From Amycolatopsis mongoliensis (GTDB lineage Bacteria > Actinomycetota > Actinomycetes > Mycobacteriales > Pseudonocardiaceae), in assembly GCF_030285665.1 (NCBI RefSeq), contig NZ_CP127295.1, forward strand, positions 1,054,001-1,118,000: DNA of 64,000 nt, read 5' to 3'. A program made the position numbers and the translations under genes. Each line of letters starts with the position of its first letter. The stretch's first letter is position 1. Positions 26,700 to 34,428 of this stretch are shown here, in pieces. The notes under the pieces were generated by a model. It saw nothing but the letters and a program-made list of their open reading frames with translations. It made no database searches and was not told the DNA's origin.

Positions 26700-27585
26700 G
26701 CAGCCGCAGCGGGGTGTCGTGCAGGACGGCCCGCAGGAACGGCTCCCCCAGGCGATCGTCGGCCGCCCAGCCGGCGATCGCCTGCAGCTGCGTCGCGTAG
26801 GAGTACGGGATGTTCGGGAAGTCCGTGCCGAGCACGACGCGGTCGGCGACGTCCGCCAGCCGCGCCGTCCAGTCCGGCGGCAGCGGCGACATCCGCTCGG
26901 CGAACGGCACCCCGACCATCGTGGTGTCCAGGTGCACGCGCGGGTACTTCGCCAGCAGGTCGAACGCCGTCCCGAACTCGGGCATCGCCGCGTGCGCGAG
27001 CACCGCCGTCAGCTTCGGGTGCCGCGCCAGGACCTCTTCGAAGACCGACAACCCGGTGAAGTCGCCCCGCAACGGACCGTGTCCACAGTGGACGACGACG
27101 GGGACACCCGCGTCGGCCAGCGCGCCCCACACCGGCTCGAGCAGCTCGTCACGCGGGTCGTACGCGCCCACCTGCACGTGCGCCTTGAACACCCGGGCGC
27201 CGGCGCGCAGCGCACCGTCCACAGCGGACCCGGCGCCGGGCTCGGGGTAGAACGTGCCGGTCGGCACCGCGTCCGAAACTTTCGAGGCGAACTCGAGCGC
27301 CCACTCGGTCAGCCACTGCGCCATGCCCGGCTTGTGCGGGTAGACGAGCGGGGCGAAGCGCCGGACACCCAGCGAACGCAGGGTCTCCAGCCGCTCCTGC
27401 TCGGACGTCCGGTAGTGCACCGGCCACTCGGTGCCGTAGTGCGTCGAGGCCCGGTCGAAGTACGCCCAGACCTTGTCCATCACCGGTTTCGGCAGGAAGT
27501 GGACGTGCAGGTCGACCAGGCCCGGCAGGCCCAGCGACGCCGTCCACCGAGCCACGTCGGCATCGGAAGCCGGGCCCGCCGTCAC
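26689..27585 (-). CDS. Amidohydrolase family 2 protein
   Basis: This is a TIM-barrel metal-dependent hydrolase or decarboxylase of 298 residues. The metal motif DLHVHFLP is near residue 25, VVVHCGHGP near 170, [10 protein letters not shown] near 205, and the Asp in [12 protein letters not shown] near 255. GTG is chosen because it overlaps the smpB stop codon as GTGA, so it is co-translated with smpB. The substrate is unknown. The coupling to a ribosome-rescue factor is probably an accident of operon packing. Confidence 0.87.
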   Translation of the reverse strand: MTAGPASDADVARWTASLGLPGLVDLHVHFLPKPVMDKVWAYFDRASTHYGTEWPVHYRTSEQERLETLRSLGVRRFAPLVYPHKPGMAQWLTEWALEFASKVSDAVPTGTFYPEPGAGSAVDGALRAGARVFKAHVQVGAYDPRDELLEPVWGALADAGVPVVVHCGHGPLRGDFTGLSVFEEVLARHPKLTAVLAHAAMPEFGTAFDLLAKYPRVHLDTTMVGVPFAERMSPLPPDWTARLADVADRVVLGTDFPNIPYSYATQLQAIAGWAADDRLGEPFLRAVLHDTPLRLLTA

Positions 27586-28064
27586 TCCGTGAACCGGCCC
27601 TTCAGCGCGCGGCCCATGGCCTTCCTGATGTCCCGCTCCGCGTCGCGCTTGGCGAGCGTCTGGCGCTTGTCGTAGGCCTTCTTGCCCTGGGCCAGGGCGA
27701 TCTCGACCTTGACCTTGCCGTCCTTGAAGTACATCGACAGCGGGACCAAGGAGAGCCCGCTCTCCTTGGTCTTGCCGATGAGCTTCTCGATCTCGCGCCG
27801 GTGCAGCAGCAGCTTCCGGGTCCGCCGCGGCGTGTGGTTCGTCCACGTGCCCTGCGTGTACTCCGGGATGTGCACGTTGCGCAGCCACACTTCGCCGTCG
27901 TCGACCGTCGCGAACGCGTCCGCCAGGGACGCCTTGCCCTCGCGCAGGCTCTTCACCTCGGTGCCGACGAGCACGAGACCGCACTCGTAGGTGTCGAGGA
28001 TGGAGTAATCGTGCCGCGCCTTGCGGTTCGACACGATCACCTTCTGGCCACGTTCCTTGGGCAT
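27582..28064 (-). CDS. smpB: SsrA-binding protein
   Basis: SmpB binds the tRNA-like part of tmRNA and delivers it to stalled ribosomes. The protein has 160 residues. Family landmarks are [20 protein letters not shown] near 13-32, [18 protein letters not shown] near 34-51, HIPEY, and the basic C-terminal tail that folds in the decoding centre ([19 protein letters not shown]). Its RNA partner ssrA is about 6 kb away. The order prfB-ftsE-ftsX-smpB is the usual actinobacterial one. Confidence 0.98.
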   Translation of the reverse strand: MPKERGQKVIVSNRKARHDYSILDTYECGLVLVGTEVKSLREGKASLADAFATVDDGEVWLRNVHIPEYTQGTWTNHTPRRTRKLLLHRREIEKLIGKTKESGLSLVPLSMYFKDGKVKVEIALAQGKKAYDKRQTLAKRDAERDIRKAMGRALKGRFTE

Positions 28065-28110
28065 ACGACCACTCTACGTGATTCTCGAAACGACGAGCAG
28101 CTGGTTAAAC

Positions 28111-29004
28111 CTAGTGCCGGACGTACAGCCGCAGCGTGACGTACCCGGTGATGGCGGAGATCACCACGGACACCGCCAGCAGGATCGGCGCCACTGGGAA
28201 CAGCAGCTCCAGTATGGTGATCTTCGGGAAGACGTCCCCGGTGAACACCGAGTCGAGGAACCCGGCCTTGGTGATGATCAGCATGATGATCCCGAGGACC
28301 GCACCGACCACGCCGGCGACCACCGCCTCCAGGAGGAACGGCAGCTGCGTGTACCAGCGGGTCGCGCCGACCAGCCGCATGATGCCGACCTCGGTGCGGC
28401 GGGTGAACGCCGACACCTGGATCGTGTTGGCGATCAGCAGCAGCGCCGCGATGGCCATGATGAGCGCGGCGCCGAAGGCCATGTTGCGGACACCGTTGAA
28501 GGCGTTGAAGACGCGGTCGAGGAACTTCTTCTGGTCGTCGACCTTCCGCACGCCCGGCTTGGTGCCGTACTCCTGCACGATCGATTCGCTGCGGTCCGGG
28601 TCCTTCAGCTTCACGTGCAGCGACGCGGGCAGCGACTCCGGCCCGGTCAGCTGGATGAGCTCCGGCTGGCTCTCGAAGATCTTCTTGAACCGGTCGAAGG
28701 CCTGGTCGCGGTTCTCGAACACGACCGACTCGACGCCGTCGTTGCTCTGCAAGGACGAGCGCAGCGACTGGCACAGCGACTGCGTGCAGTTCTTGTCGGT
28801 CGCGCTGATGTCGTCGGTGAGGTAGACCGAAACCTCGACGTCGGCGAGGAAATTGGACTTCATCTTGTCGATCGTGCGCACGGCCAGGAGGCCGCCGCCG
28901 AGCATGGCGAGCGACACGGCCGTGGTCAGCATCATCGCGATGGTCATCGTGATGTTGCGGCGCAGGCCGGTGATTACCTCGCTGAAGACGAAACTGGCGC
29001 GCAT
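28111..29004 (-). CDS. ftsX: Cell division protein FtsX
   Basis: FtsX is the membrane subunit of the FtsEX complex, which activates peptidoglycan hydrolases at the septum. The 297-residue protein has a cytoplasmic start (MRASFVFSEVITGLRRN), a first helix at about 20-45, a large extracytoplasmic domain at about 46-165 with a cysteine pair, and three further helices at about 170-290. It lies 46 nt downstream of ftsE on the same transcript. The start ATG is unambiguous. Confidence 0.97.
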   Translation of the reverse strand: MRASFVFSEVITGLRRNITMTIAMMLTTAVSLAMLGGGLLAVRTIDKMKSNFLADVEVSVYLTDDISATDKNCTQSLCQSLRSSLQSNDGVESVVFENRDQAFDRFKKIFESQPELIQLTGPESLPASLHVKLKDPDRSESIVQEYGTKPGVRKVDDQKKFLDRVFNAFNGVRNMAFGAALIMAIAALLLIANTIQVSAFTRRTEVGIMRLVGATRWYTQLPFLLEAVVAGVVGAVLGIIMLIITKAGFLDSVFTGDVFPKITILELLFPVAPILLAVSVVISAITGYVTLRLYVRH

Positions 29005-29050
29005 GTCGGGGTCTGGTCCTTGGGGTCGGGGGCTGGGCGGGGTGGGGCGG

Positions 29051-29740
29051 TCAGCGACCGATGCCGTAGACGCCGCGGGCGTCGTCGCGGATCACCCGGC
29101 CGAGCTGCAGCTCGACGACGCGGCGCCGCATGGAGTCCACGATGGAGTGATCGTGGGTCGCCATCAGGACGGTGGTGCCGGTGCGGTTGATCCGCTCCAG
29201 CAGCAGCATGATGTCCTGGCTGGTGTCGGGGTCCAGGTTCCCGGTCGGTTCGTCGGCGAGCAGCACCAGCGGGCGGTTCACGAACGCGCGCGCGATCGCG
29301 ACGCGCTGCTGCTCACCACCGGAGAGCTCGTTGGGCAGCCGGTCCGCCTTGCCGTCGAGGCCGACGAGCTCCAGCACCTCGGGCACGACCTTCTTGATGG
29401 TCGGGGCGGGCTTGCCGATGACCTCGAGGGCGAACGCGACGTTCTCCGCGACGGTCTTGTTGGCCAGCAGGCGGAAGTCCTGGAACACGCAGCCGATGGT
29501 CTGCCGCAGGCGGGGGACGCGGCGGCGGGCCAGCTTGACGACGTCGAAGTTCGACACCATCACGCGGCCCTTGCTCGGCGTCTCTTCGCGCAGCAGGAGC
29601 CGGAGGAAGGTCGACTTCCCCGATCCCGAGGGACCGATGAGGAAGACGAACTCACCCTTTTCGATGTTGACGGACACCCGCTCGAGCGCGGGCCGCGTCG
29701 AGGTCTTGTAGACCTTGGAAACCTCTTCGAGCCGGATCAC
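29051..29740 (-). CDS. ftsE: Cell division ATP-binding protein FtsE
   Basis: FtsE is the ABC-type ATPase of FtsEX. At 229 residues it has the exact usual size. Walker A is GPSGSGKST (about 36-44), the signature [14 protein letters not shown] is near 139, and Walker [12 protein letters not shown] is near 160. A GTG start is chosen because residues directly after it ([10 protein letters not shown]) match the family N-terminus, and the upstream extension is not conserved-looking. It is co-transcribed with ftsX. Confidence 0.97.
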   Translation of the reverse strand: MIRLEEVSKVYKTSTRPALERVSVNIEKGEFVFLIGPSGSGKSTFLRLLLREETPSKGRVMVSNFDVVKLARRRVPRLRQTIGCVFQDFRLLANKTVAENVAFALEVIGKPAPTIKKVVPEVLELVGLDGKADRLPNELSGGEQQRVAIARAFVNRPLVLLADEPTGNLDPDTSQDIMLLLERINRTGTTVLMATHDHSIVDSMRRRVVELQLGRVIRDDARGVYGIGR

Positions 29741-29852
29741 GATTCGGCATACTACCCACCGGTCTCGTGAAGCCCCGGTTGCCCGGTCCACCCGAGTGGA
29801 GCAAGGGGCGTTTGCGCACGGTGAGCGGTCGAGCGGACACCCCTTGCGCCGA

Positions 29853-30956
29853 TCAGCCGGTGGCCGACTGCTTCCGCCAGCGGATGCCGGCGTCGAGGAA
29901 GCCGTCGATGTCGCCGTCGAGCACCGCGGTCGGGTTGCCGACCTCGAACTCGGTCCGCAGGTCCTTGACCATCTGGTACGGGTGCAGCACGTAGGAGCGC
30001 ATCTGGTTGCCCCAGCTCGAGCCGCCGTCCTTGAGCGCGTCCATCTCTTTGCGCTCTTCCTCCTTCTTGCGCTGCAGCAGCCGCGACTGGAGGACCTTCA
30101 TCGCGGCCGCCTTGTTCTGCAGCTGCGACTTCTCGTTCTGGCAGGAGACGACGATGTTCGTCGGGATGTGCGTGATGCGCACCGCGGAGTCGGTCGTGTT
30201 GACGCTCTGGCCACCGGGACCCGACGAGCGGTAGACGTCGACCCGGATGTCCTTTTCCGGGATGTCGACGTGGTCGACCTCTTCGACCTCGGGCAGCACC
30301 TCGACGTGCGCGAACGACGTCTGCCGGCGGCTCTGGTTGTCGAACGGCGAGATCCGGACGAGCCGGTGGGTGCCCTGCTCGACCGAGAGGGTGCCGTAGA
30401 CGTAGGGGGCGCTCACCGTGAACGTCGCCGACTTGATGCCCGCCTCTTCGGCGTAGGAGATGTCGTAGACGTCGGTCGGGTAGCCGTGGCGCTCCGCCCA
30501 GCGCAGGTACATGCGCAGCAGCATCTCGGCGAAGTCGGCCGCGTCGACGCCACCGGCCTCGGAGCGGATGGTGACGACGGCGTTGCGGTCGTCGTACTCG
30601 CCGGAGAGCAGGGTGCGGACCTCGAGGCCGTCGATGGCCTTGCCGAGGTCGGCCAGCTCGCTCTCGGCCTCGCTCATGCTGCCGGAGTCGCCCTCGGCCT
30701 CGGCGAGCTCGTACAGCACGCCGAGGTCGTCGAGCCGCTGGCGCAGCTCACTGACCCGGCGCAGCTCGCCCTGCCGGTGGGACAGCTGGCTCGTGACCTT
30801 CTGAGCCGCCTCCGGGTCGTCCCAGAGGGTCGGGCTCGAAGCCTGCTGTTCCAGGTCGGCCACCTGGGCACGCAGCGCATCCAGGTCCATCACCGACTCG
30901 ATCTGCGTCAGCTTGCCGGTCAGGTCCTTCAGTGCCGCGTCGAACTCATCACTCAC
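29853..30956 (-). CDS. prfB: Peptide chain release factor 2
   Basis: RF2 recognises UGA and UAA stop codons and hydrolyses peptidyl-tRNA. It has 367 residues from the chosen GTG ([11 protein letters not shown] follows). The catalytic GGQ is in [10 protein letters not shown], and the codon-recognition loop region is around [19 protein letters not shown]. No internal UGA or frameshift is needed: the frame is continuous through the place where E. coli prfB shifts, so autoregulation by frameshifting is absent here. The 112-nt gap to ftsE carries only a small hairpin. Confidence 0.97.
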   Translation of the reverse strand: MSDEFDAALKDLTGKLTQIESVMDLDALRAQVADLEQQASSPTLWDDPEAAQKVTSQLSHRQGELRRVSELRQRLDDLGVLYELAEAEGDSGSMSEAESELADLGKAIDGLEVRTLLSGEYDDRNAVVTIRSEAGGVDAADFAEMLLRMYLRWAERHGYPTDVYDISYAEEAGIKSATFTVSAPYVYGTLSVEQGTHRLVRISPFDNQSRRQTSFAHVEVLPEVEEVDHVDIPEKDIRVDVYRSSGPGGQSVNTTDSAVRITHIPTNIVVSCQNEKSQLQNKAAAMKVLQSRLLQRKKEEERKEMDALKDGGSSWGNQMRSYVLHPYQMVKDLRTEFEVGNPTAVLDGDIDGFLDAGIRWRKQSATG

Positions 30957-30978
30957 GTTTGTCAAGGTTACGGCAAAA

Positions 30979-31009
30979 CCCACGACCGGTTGCGAGGACC
31001 GGTCGTGGG
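30979..31009 (-). terminator. Intrinsic terminator after the PadR gene
   Basis: Perfect 12-bp arms (30979-30990 and 30998-31009) with a 7-nt loop are followed on the minus strand by TTTT. It separates the PadR gene from prfB just downstream. Confidence 0.85.
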
Positions 31010-31019
31010 CTCGCGAACC

Positions 31020-31520
31020 TCAGGCCGCGGGGATGGCGTCGAGCAGCTTCAGCGCGGCCTTGGCCTGGGCCTGGGCGAACTCGCCGACGGCCTTCTCGTA
31101 CGGCCCCTCGGCCGCCTTGGTGGCCGCCTTCGCGTCGTCGAGCTGCTGGCTGTAGCTCGTCCGGGCCGAGTCGAGCAGCACCTGGCGCTGCTTCGCGGTC
31201 AGCGACGCCGCGTGCACGAGCCGCAGGATGAGCGGGCTGCGCAGGTGGTCGGGACCGGCCTCGGACGTCAGCCAGGCCTTGAAGGCCTTCTTGCCGGCGG
31301 CGGTGATCAGGTACTGCTGGCTGGAGCGCGGGCCCTGCTTGCCGAGCCGGACGAGACCTTCTTTGGACAGCGCCGGGAGCTCCCGGTACACCTGGCTGCG
31401 GGTGACGCTGAAGAAGGCGCCGAATCGCTCACCCGCTCCCGCGACGAGCTGCCCGCCGGTGGCGGGACCGTCGTGGAGCAGACCGAGCAGGGCGGCGGCT
31501 GTTGCATTCAATTCGGACAC
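31020..31520 (-). CDS. PadR-family transcriptional regulator
   Basis: This is a PadR-type regulator of 166 residues. The winged helix covers about 8-85 (ALLGLLHDGPATGGQLV, FSVTRSQVYRELPALSKEGLV), and the C-terminal helical dimerisation region follows (LILRLVHAASLTAKQRQVLL and beyond). The GTG start has GGGGAC upstream. No obvious target gene adjoins it. Three copies of a TCCACANNGG-like motif lie within about 110 nt upstream of its start and could be operators. Confidence 0.9.
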   Translation of the reverse strand: MSELNATAAALLGLLHDGPATGGQLVAGAGERFGAFFSVTRSQVYRELPALSKEGLVRLGKQGPRSSQQYLITAAGKKAFKAWLTSEAGPDHLRSPLILRLVHAASLTAKQRQVLLDSARTSYSQQLDDAKAATKAAEGPYEKAVGEFAQAQAKAALKLLDAIPAA

Positions 31521-31860
31521 GTCCCCTAGATTCCCACTTATCGGCCGCTGTGTCCACAGTGGTCAGCAGATCTGTCCATTGTGGCTAGTGAGATCCCCTC
31601 GTTCGGCCCAATGCGACCAGGTCCACTGTGGACCCCGGACACGCTGTGCAACCACCTGGGGTGGCACTTTGGTCCAACCAGCCGCATGCGAGCCGCCCCG
31701 ACGCCGCCAGGCAGGTGAGTTCGGCGGACGGCCCTCCCCGGCTTGGCGGACTCCGGACACGCACCGCAACCACCCGGAAACAGCGTTCACATCGTGGGAT
31801 CCGCAGCGATTCGACAGTTTCGCGGAAAAGTCGGCAGCGAAACTCGTGCGAACATGACAA
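31521..31860. other. Intergenic region between the PadR gene and tRNA-fMet
   Basis: I see no convincing gene in these 340 bases. Short ORFs on both strands have poor codon structure and no ribosome binding site. The part near the PadR start contains TCCACAGTGG-type sites at 31552, 31574 and 31622. The rest (31700-31860) holds nothing I can name. Confidence 0.6.
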
Positions 31861-31898
31861 AAGAGGCACGTTCCCGAATTTCCGAGAACGTGCCTCTT
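31861..31898 (-). terminator. Intrinsic terminator of the first tRNA-fMet
   Basis: Arms AAGAGGCACGTTC and GAACGTGCCTCTT (13 bp, perfect) lie right after the tRNA 3' end on the minus strand and run into TTTTG. Confidence 0.88.
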
Positions 31899-31900
31899 CG

Positions 31901-31977
31901 TGGTAGCGGGGACAGGATTTGAACCTGCGACCTCTGGGTTATGAGCCCAGCGAGCTACCGAGCTGCTCCACCCCGCG
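31901..31977 (-). tRNA. Initiator tRNA-Met (CAT), copy 1, CCA encoded
   Basis: The minus strand gives a 77-nt cloverleaf with anticodon CAT. Initiator hallmarks are three G-C pairs at the base of the anticodon stem (GGG/CCC around CTCATAA) and no Watson-Crick pair at position 1-72 (C1 opposite U72). The T-arm is GGTTCAAATCC and the 3' CCA is encoded. The 74-nt body is identical to the copy at 34288-34361. Confidence 0.97.
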
Positions 31978-31995
31978 CCGTTGTGGTACTTGAAT

Positions 31996-32001
31996 AGATT
32001 A
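31996..32001 (-). promoter_or_regulatory. -10 element of tRNA-fMet copy 1
   Basis: The minus strand reads TAATCT about 18 nt upstream of the mature tRNA 5' end, in an AT-rich island. The -35 is not convincing. Confidence 0.45.
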
Positions 32002-32054
32002 CACGGGGTGGCAACGCGGTTTACACCGGGGTCCCCCAACCGGCTGACCAGGCA

Positions 32055-32639
32055 TTACGCCGATTCCAGCCACTGACGTGCTCCACTGAGGACCATCGAG
32101 AGCCCGTCCTCGAACCGCGAGCCGACGTCGGCGAGGAGGTCGCCCGCGTCCGCGCCGCGGTAGCGCTCGTCCAACTGGCCGGGCATCGGGTAGACGGCCT
32201 GCTCTTCGATGGTGAAGCCGACGACGTAGCTGTACACGGTGAACAGTGCCTGGGCCGCCCGGCGCTCGTCCAGCCCGGCCTCGATGCTCCGTCGCAGCGG
32301 GCTCGGCCCGACCAGGCCGGTGTCCCCGAGGTAGGTGCCGGCGAAGACCTTCCCGCCGTCGCGGTAGGACAGCATCATCCGCCGCAGCGCCCGCGCGCCG
32401 TGCGCGACGGCCTCCCACTCCCCCAGCGAGTCCGGCGGACGGCGATCCACGGCCGAATCGGCGTACATCTGCGTCGCCATCTCGTCGAGCAGCTCCTGCT
32501 TGTTCTTCATGTGCCAGTACAGCGCCGGCGCCTTGACGCCGAGGTCGGCGGCGATCAGTCGCAGTGTCAGCCCGTTGAGGCCGACCTCGTTGAGCAGCTT
32601 CAGCCCCGAGCGCGCGATGTTCTGCCTGGTCAGGGCCAT
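32055..32639 (-). CDS. TetR-family transcriptional regulator
   Basis: This is a repressor of 194 residues. The N-terminal helix-turn-helix occupies about 5-50 (LTLRLIAADLGVKAPALYWHMKNK), and the C-terminal ligand domain resembles that of tetracycline-repressor-like proteins. ATG at 32639 is chosen to fit the family start. It is divergent from an FAD monooxygenase, with two TTAAC-N3-GTTAA palindromes between, so it most likely represses both genes and is released by the monooxygenase substrate or a drug. Confidence 0.9.
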   Translation of the reverse strand: MALTRQNIARSGLKLLNEVGLNGLTLRLIAADLGVKAPALYWHMKNKQELLDEMATQMYADSAVDRRPPDSLGEWEAVAHGARALRRMMLSYRDGGKVFAGTYLGDTGLVGPSPLRRSIEAGLDERRAAQALFTVYSYVVGFTIEEQAVYPMPGQLDERYRGADAGDLLADVGSRFEDGLSMVLSGARQWLESA

Positions 32640-32674
32640 TCTTTCGACTCTCCTCGCGGTACCGGCTTGACAGT

Positions 32675-32687
32675 TTAACGATGTTAA
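32675..32687. promoter_or_regulatory. TetR operator 1 (TTAACGATGTTAA)
   Basis: This is a 13-bp palindrome, TTAAC-GAT-GTTAA, 36 nt from an equivalent site. It follows a TTGACA hexamer at 32667-32672 that could be the -35 of the monooxygenase promoter. Binding by the adjacent TetR protein is inferred. Confidence 0.7.
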
Positions 32688-32710
32688 GGGCACCCTCGGG
32701 TCAGGTCAAT

Positions 32711-32723
32711 TTAACGTTGTTAA
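32711..32723. promoter_or_regulatory. TetR operator 2 (TTAACGTTGTTAA)
   Basis: This second copy of the palindrome, TTAAC-GTT-GTTAA, overlaps the start of the AAGGAG ribosome binding site of the monooxygenase gene. A repressor bound here would block that transcript. Confidence 0.7.
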
Positions 32724-32733
32724 GGAGCTGGGG

Positions 32734-34158
32734 ATGAACGAGCTGACCGCCGAGGTCGTCGTCGCGGGGGCGGGGCCGACCGGGCTGATGCTGGCGAACG
32801 AGCTGGCGCTGGCCGGGGTGGGCGTCGTGGTTCTGGAGCGCCTGCCCGTCCGGACCGGGTTGTCGAAGGCCCTGAACCTGCAGCCGCGCACGGCGGAGGT
32901 CCTGGATCTGCGCGGCCTGCTGGGCCGGGCGGAGCAGCGGTCGTTCGCGACTGTCGCGGACGGACACTTCGCGGTGATCCCGGTGCGCTACACCGGCTGG
33001 GACACGCGGCACCCCTACCAGGTGGGCATCCCGCAGGCACAGGTCGAGGCGGCGCTGGAGGAGCGGCTGGCCGAGCAGAACGTGAAGGTGCTCCGCGGCC
33101 ACGAGCTGACCGGCTTCGAGCAGGACGCCGGCGGCGTGACGGTCACGGCGGGTGACCTGCGGGTGCGGGCGGCGTACCTGGTGGGGTGCGACGGTGGCCG
33201 CAGCGCGGTGCGCAAGGCGCTGAACCTGCCGTTCGAGGGGATCGAAGGGCGCGGTCACGGCGTCTCGGCGGACGTCCTGTTCCGGACGACGCCGCCGGGT
33301 GCGCCGACGGAGTGGCGGTCGATGGGGAACATGGTGACGTCGCCGAGCCCGGGCAAGTTCGTCGGCCTGATCCCGCTCGGTGAGCCGAACCTGTACCGCC
33401 TCAGCTACGGCGACCGGTTGAACCGCCCGGAGGACCTCCGGGCGGAGGTGCCGGAGGAGGAGGTCCGCGCCGCGGTTCGCGAACGCTTCGGCGCGGAAGC
33501 GGAGGTCGAAGAGATCCGCTGGGTGTCGCGGTTCTCGGACGACAGCCGTCTGGCGGCGAAGTACCGGGTGGGCCGGGTGCTGCTGGCGGGCGACGCGGCG
33601 CACGTCCACTTCCCCGCCGGCGGTCAGGGGCTGAACCTGGGTGTCCAGGACGCGATGAACCTGGGCTGGAAACTGGCGGCGGAGCTGGGCGGCCGGGCCC
33701 CGGCCGGTCTCCTGGACACGTACGAAGCGGAGCGTCGCGCGGTGGCGGACCGGGTGCTGCAGAACGTGGCGGCCCAGAACGCCCTGATTCCCCTGACCCC
33801 GGACCAGCTGGCCCTGCGCGGCCTGTTCCGCGACCTGATGGCGATCCCGGAGGTCCAGCACAAGCTGTCGGGAATGGTCTCAGGCCTGGACATCCGCTAC
33901 GCACCGAAGGAAGAAGCCCACCCGGCAGCAGGCGCCCGCCTCCCGGACTTCAAGCTCCCGAACGGCTTCGTAAGCGACTGGTTCCACAGTGGAAAGTTCG
34001 TCCTGCTGACGAAAACCCCGGCACCGACACCCCATCCGGAGGTAGTCGTAGCCGAGGTACCAGAACTCCCCTGGCCCGACCTAACAAAGATCCTCGTCCG
34101 CCCAGACGGCTACGTAGCAACAACAGGCGGCTCAACAGAAGCCTGGCTAACGACCTGA
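32734..34158 (+). CDS. FAD-dependent aromatic monooxygenase (PheA/TfdB, Rox-like)
   Basis: This is a group A flavin monooxygenase of 474 residues. It has the N-terminal dinucleotide fold VVVAGAGPTGLMLANELA (about 8-25), the DG motif CDGGRSAVRKAL near 153, and the FAD motif LLAGDAAHVHFPAGGQGLN near 285. Length and layout resemble rifampicin and tetracycline monooxygenases as well as phenol hydroxylases. With a TetR repressor beside it, drug or phenolic detoxification is plausible but unproven. The last ~90 codons shift to A-ending codons, which the first 380 mostly avoid. Confidence 0.88.
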   Translation: MNELTAEVVVAGAGPTGLMLANELALAGVGVVVLERLPVRTGLSKALNLQPRTAEVLDLRGLLGRAEQRSFATVADGHFAVIPVRYTGWDTRHPYQVGIPQAQVEAALEERLAEQNVKVLRGHELTGFEQDAGGVTVTAGDLRVRAAYLVGCDGGRSAVRKALNLPFEGIEGRGHGVSADVLFRTTPPGAPTEWRSMGNMVTSPSPGKFVGLIPLGEPNLYRLSYGDRLNRPEDLRAEVPEEEVRAAVRERFGAEAEVEEIRWVSRFSDDSRLAAKYRVGRVLLAGDAAHVHFPAGGQGLNLGVQDAMNLGWKLAAELGGRAPAGLLDTYEAERRAVADRVLQNVAAQNALIPLTPDQLALRGLFRDLMAIPEVQHKLSGMVSGLDIRYAPKEEAHPAAGARLPDFKLPNGFVSDWFHSGKFVLLTKTPAPTPHPEVVVAEVPELPWPDLTKILVRPDGYVATTGGSTEAWLTT

Positions 34159-34185
34159 GGTAACCACACACCCGGGGGGTCCAGG

Positions 34186-34231
34186 GGCGGCGAAGCCCCC
34201 CTGGCGGGGGTCTGGGGGTCCGACCCCCAGG
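34186..34231. repeat. GC-rich hairpin repeat element, second copy
   Basis: This element of about 46 bp contains GGCGAAGCC, CTGGCGGGGGTCTGGGGGT and CCGACCCCCAG. It is nearly identical to 21411-21457. It lies downstream (minus strand) of the second tRNA-fMet and its terminator. Confidence 0.75.
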
Positions 34232-34238
34232 GGAATGC

Positions 34239-34278
34239 GAAGGAGGCGCGGTTCGCGCTTTCCGCGAACACACGCCTC
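34239..34278 (-). terminator. Terminator of the second tRNA-fMet
   Basis: The stem GGAGGCG plus GTTCGCG pairs with CGCGAAC plus CGCCTCC across a short loop, with a small internal bulge. It sits just past the tRNA 3' end on the minus strand, as the terminator at 31861 does for copy 1. Confidence 0.65.
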
Positions 34279-34287
34279 CGACCTCTG

Positions 34288-34361
34288 TAGCGGGGACAGG
34301 ATTTGAACCTGCGACCTCTGGGTTATGAGCCCAGCGAGCTACCGAGCTGCTCCACCCCGCG
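34288..34361 (-). tRNA. Initiator tRNA-Met (CAT), copy 2, CCA not encoded
   Basis: This 74-nt body is identical to copy 1, with anticodon CAT, three G-C pairs closing the anticodon stem and an unpaired 1-72 position. After the discriminator A the genome reads CAG rather than CCA, so the 3' end must be completed by CCA-adding enzyme. Confidence 0.96.
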
Positions 34362-34372
34362 TCGTGACACCT

Positions 34373-34402
34373 ACCTTACGCCCTGGTTTCAGAGGGGCGC
34401 AA
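34373..34402 (-). promoter_or_regulatory. Promoter of tRNA-fMet copy 2
   Basis: On the minus strand a TTGCGC -35 (34397-34402) and a TAAGGT -10 (34373-34378) are separated by 18 bp. The predicted start lies only a few bases before the mature tRNA 5' end. Confidence 0.65.
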
Positions 34403-34428
34403 AGCAGGTGCCCGTTAGGTAACTGAGG

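Noticed and set aside
30870..30956. Programmed frameshift in prfB as in E. coli
   Set aside because: The reading frame is continuous from the GTG start with no internal UGA, so no frameshift is needed.
31563..32039. A 158-codon minus-strand ORF across the first tRNA-fMet
   Set aside because: It reads through the tRNA and its terminator and has no ribosome binding site or recognisable domain.
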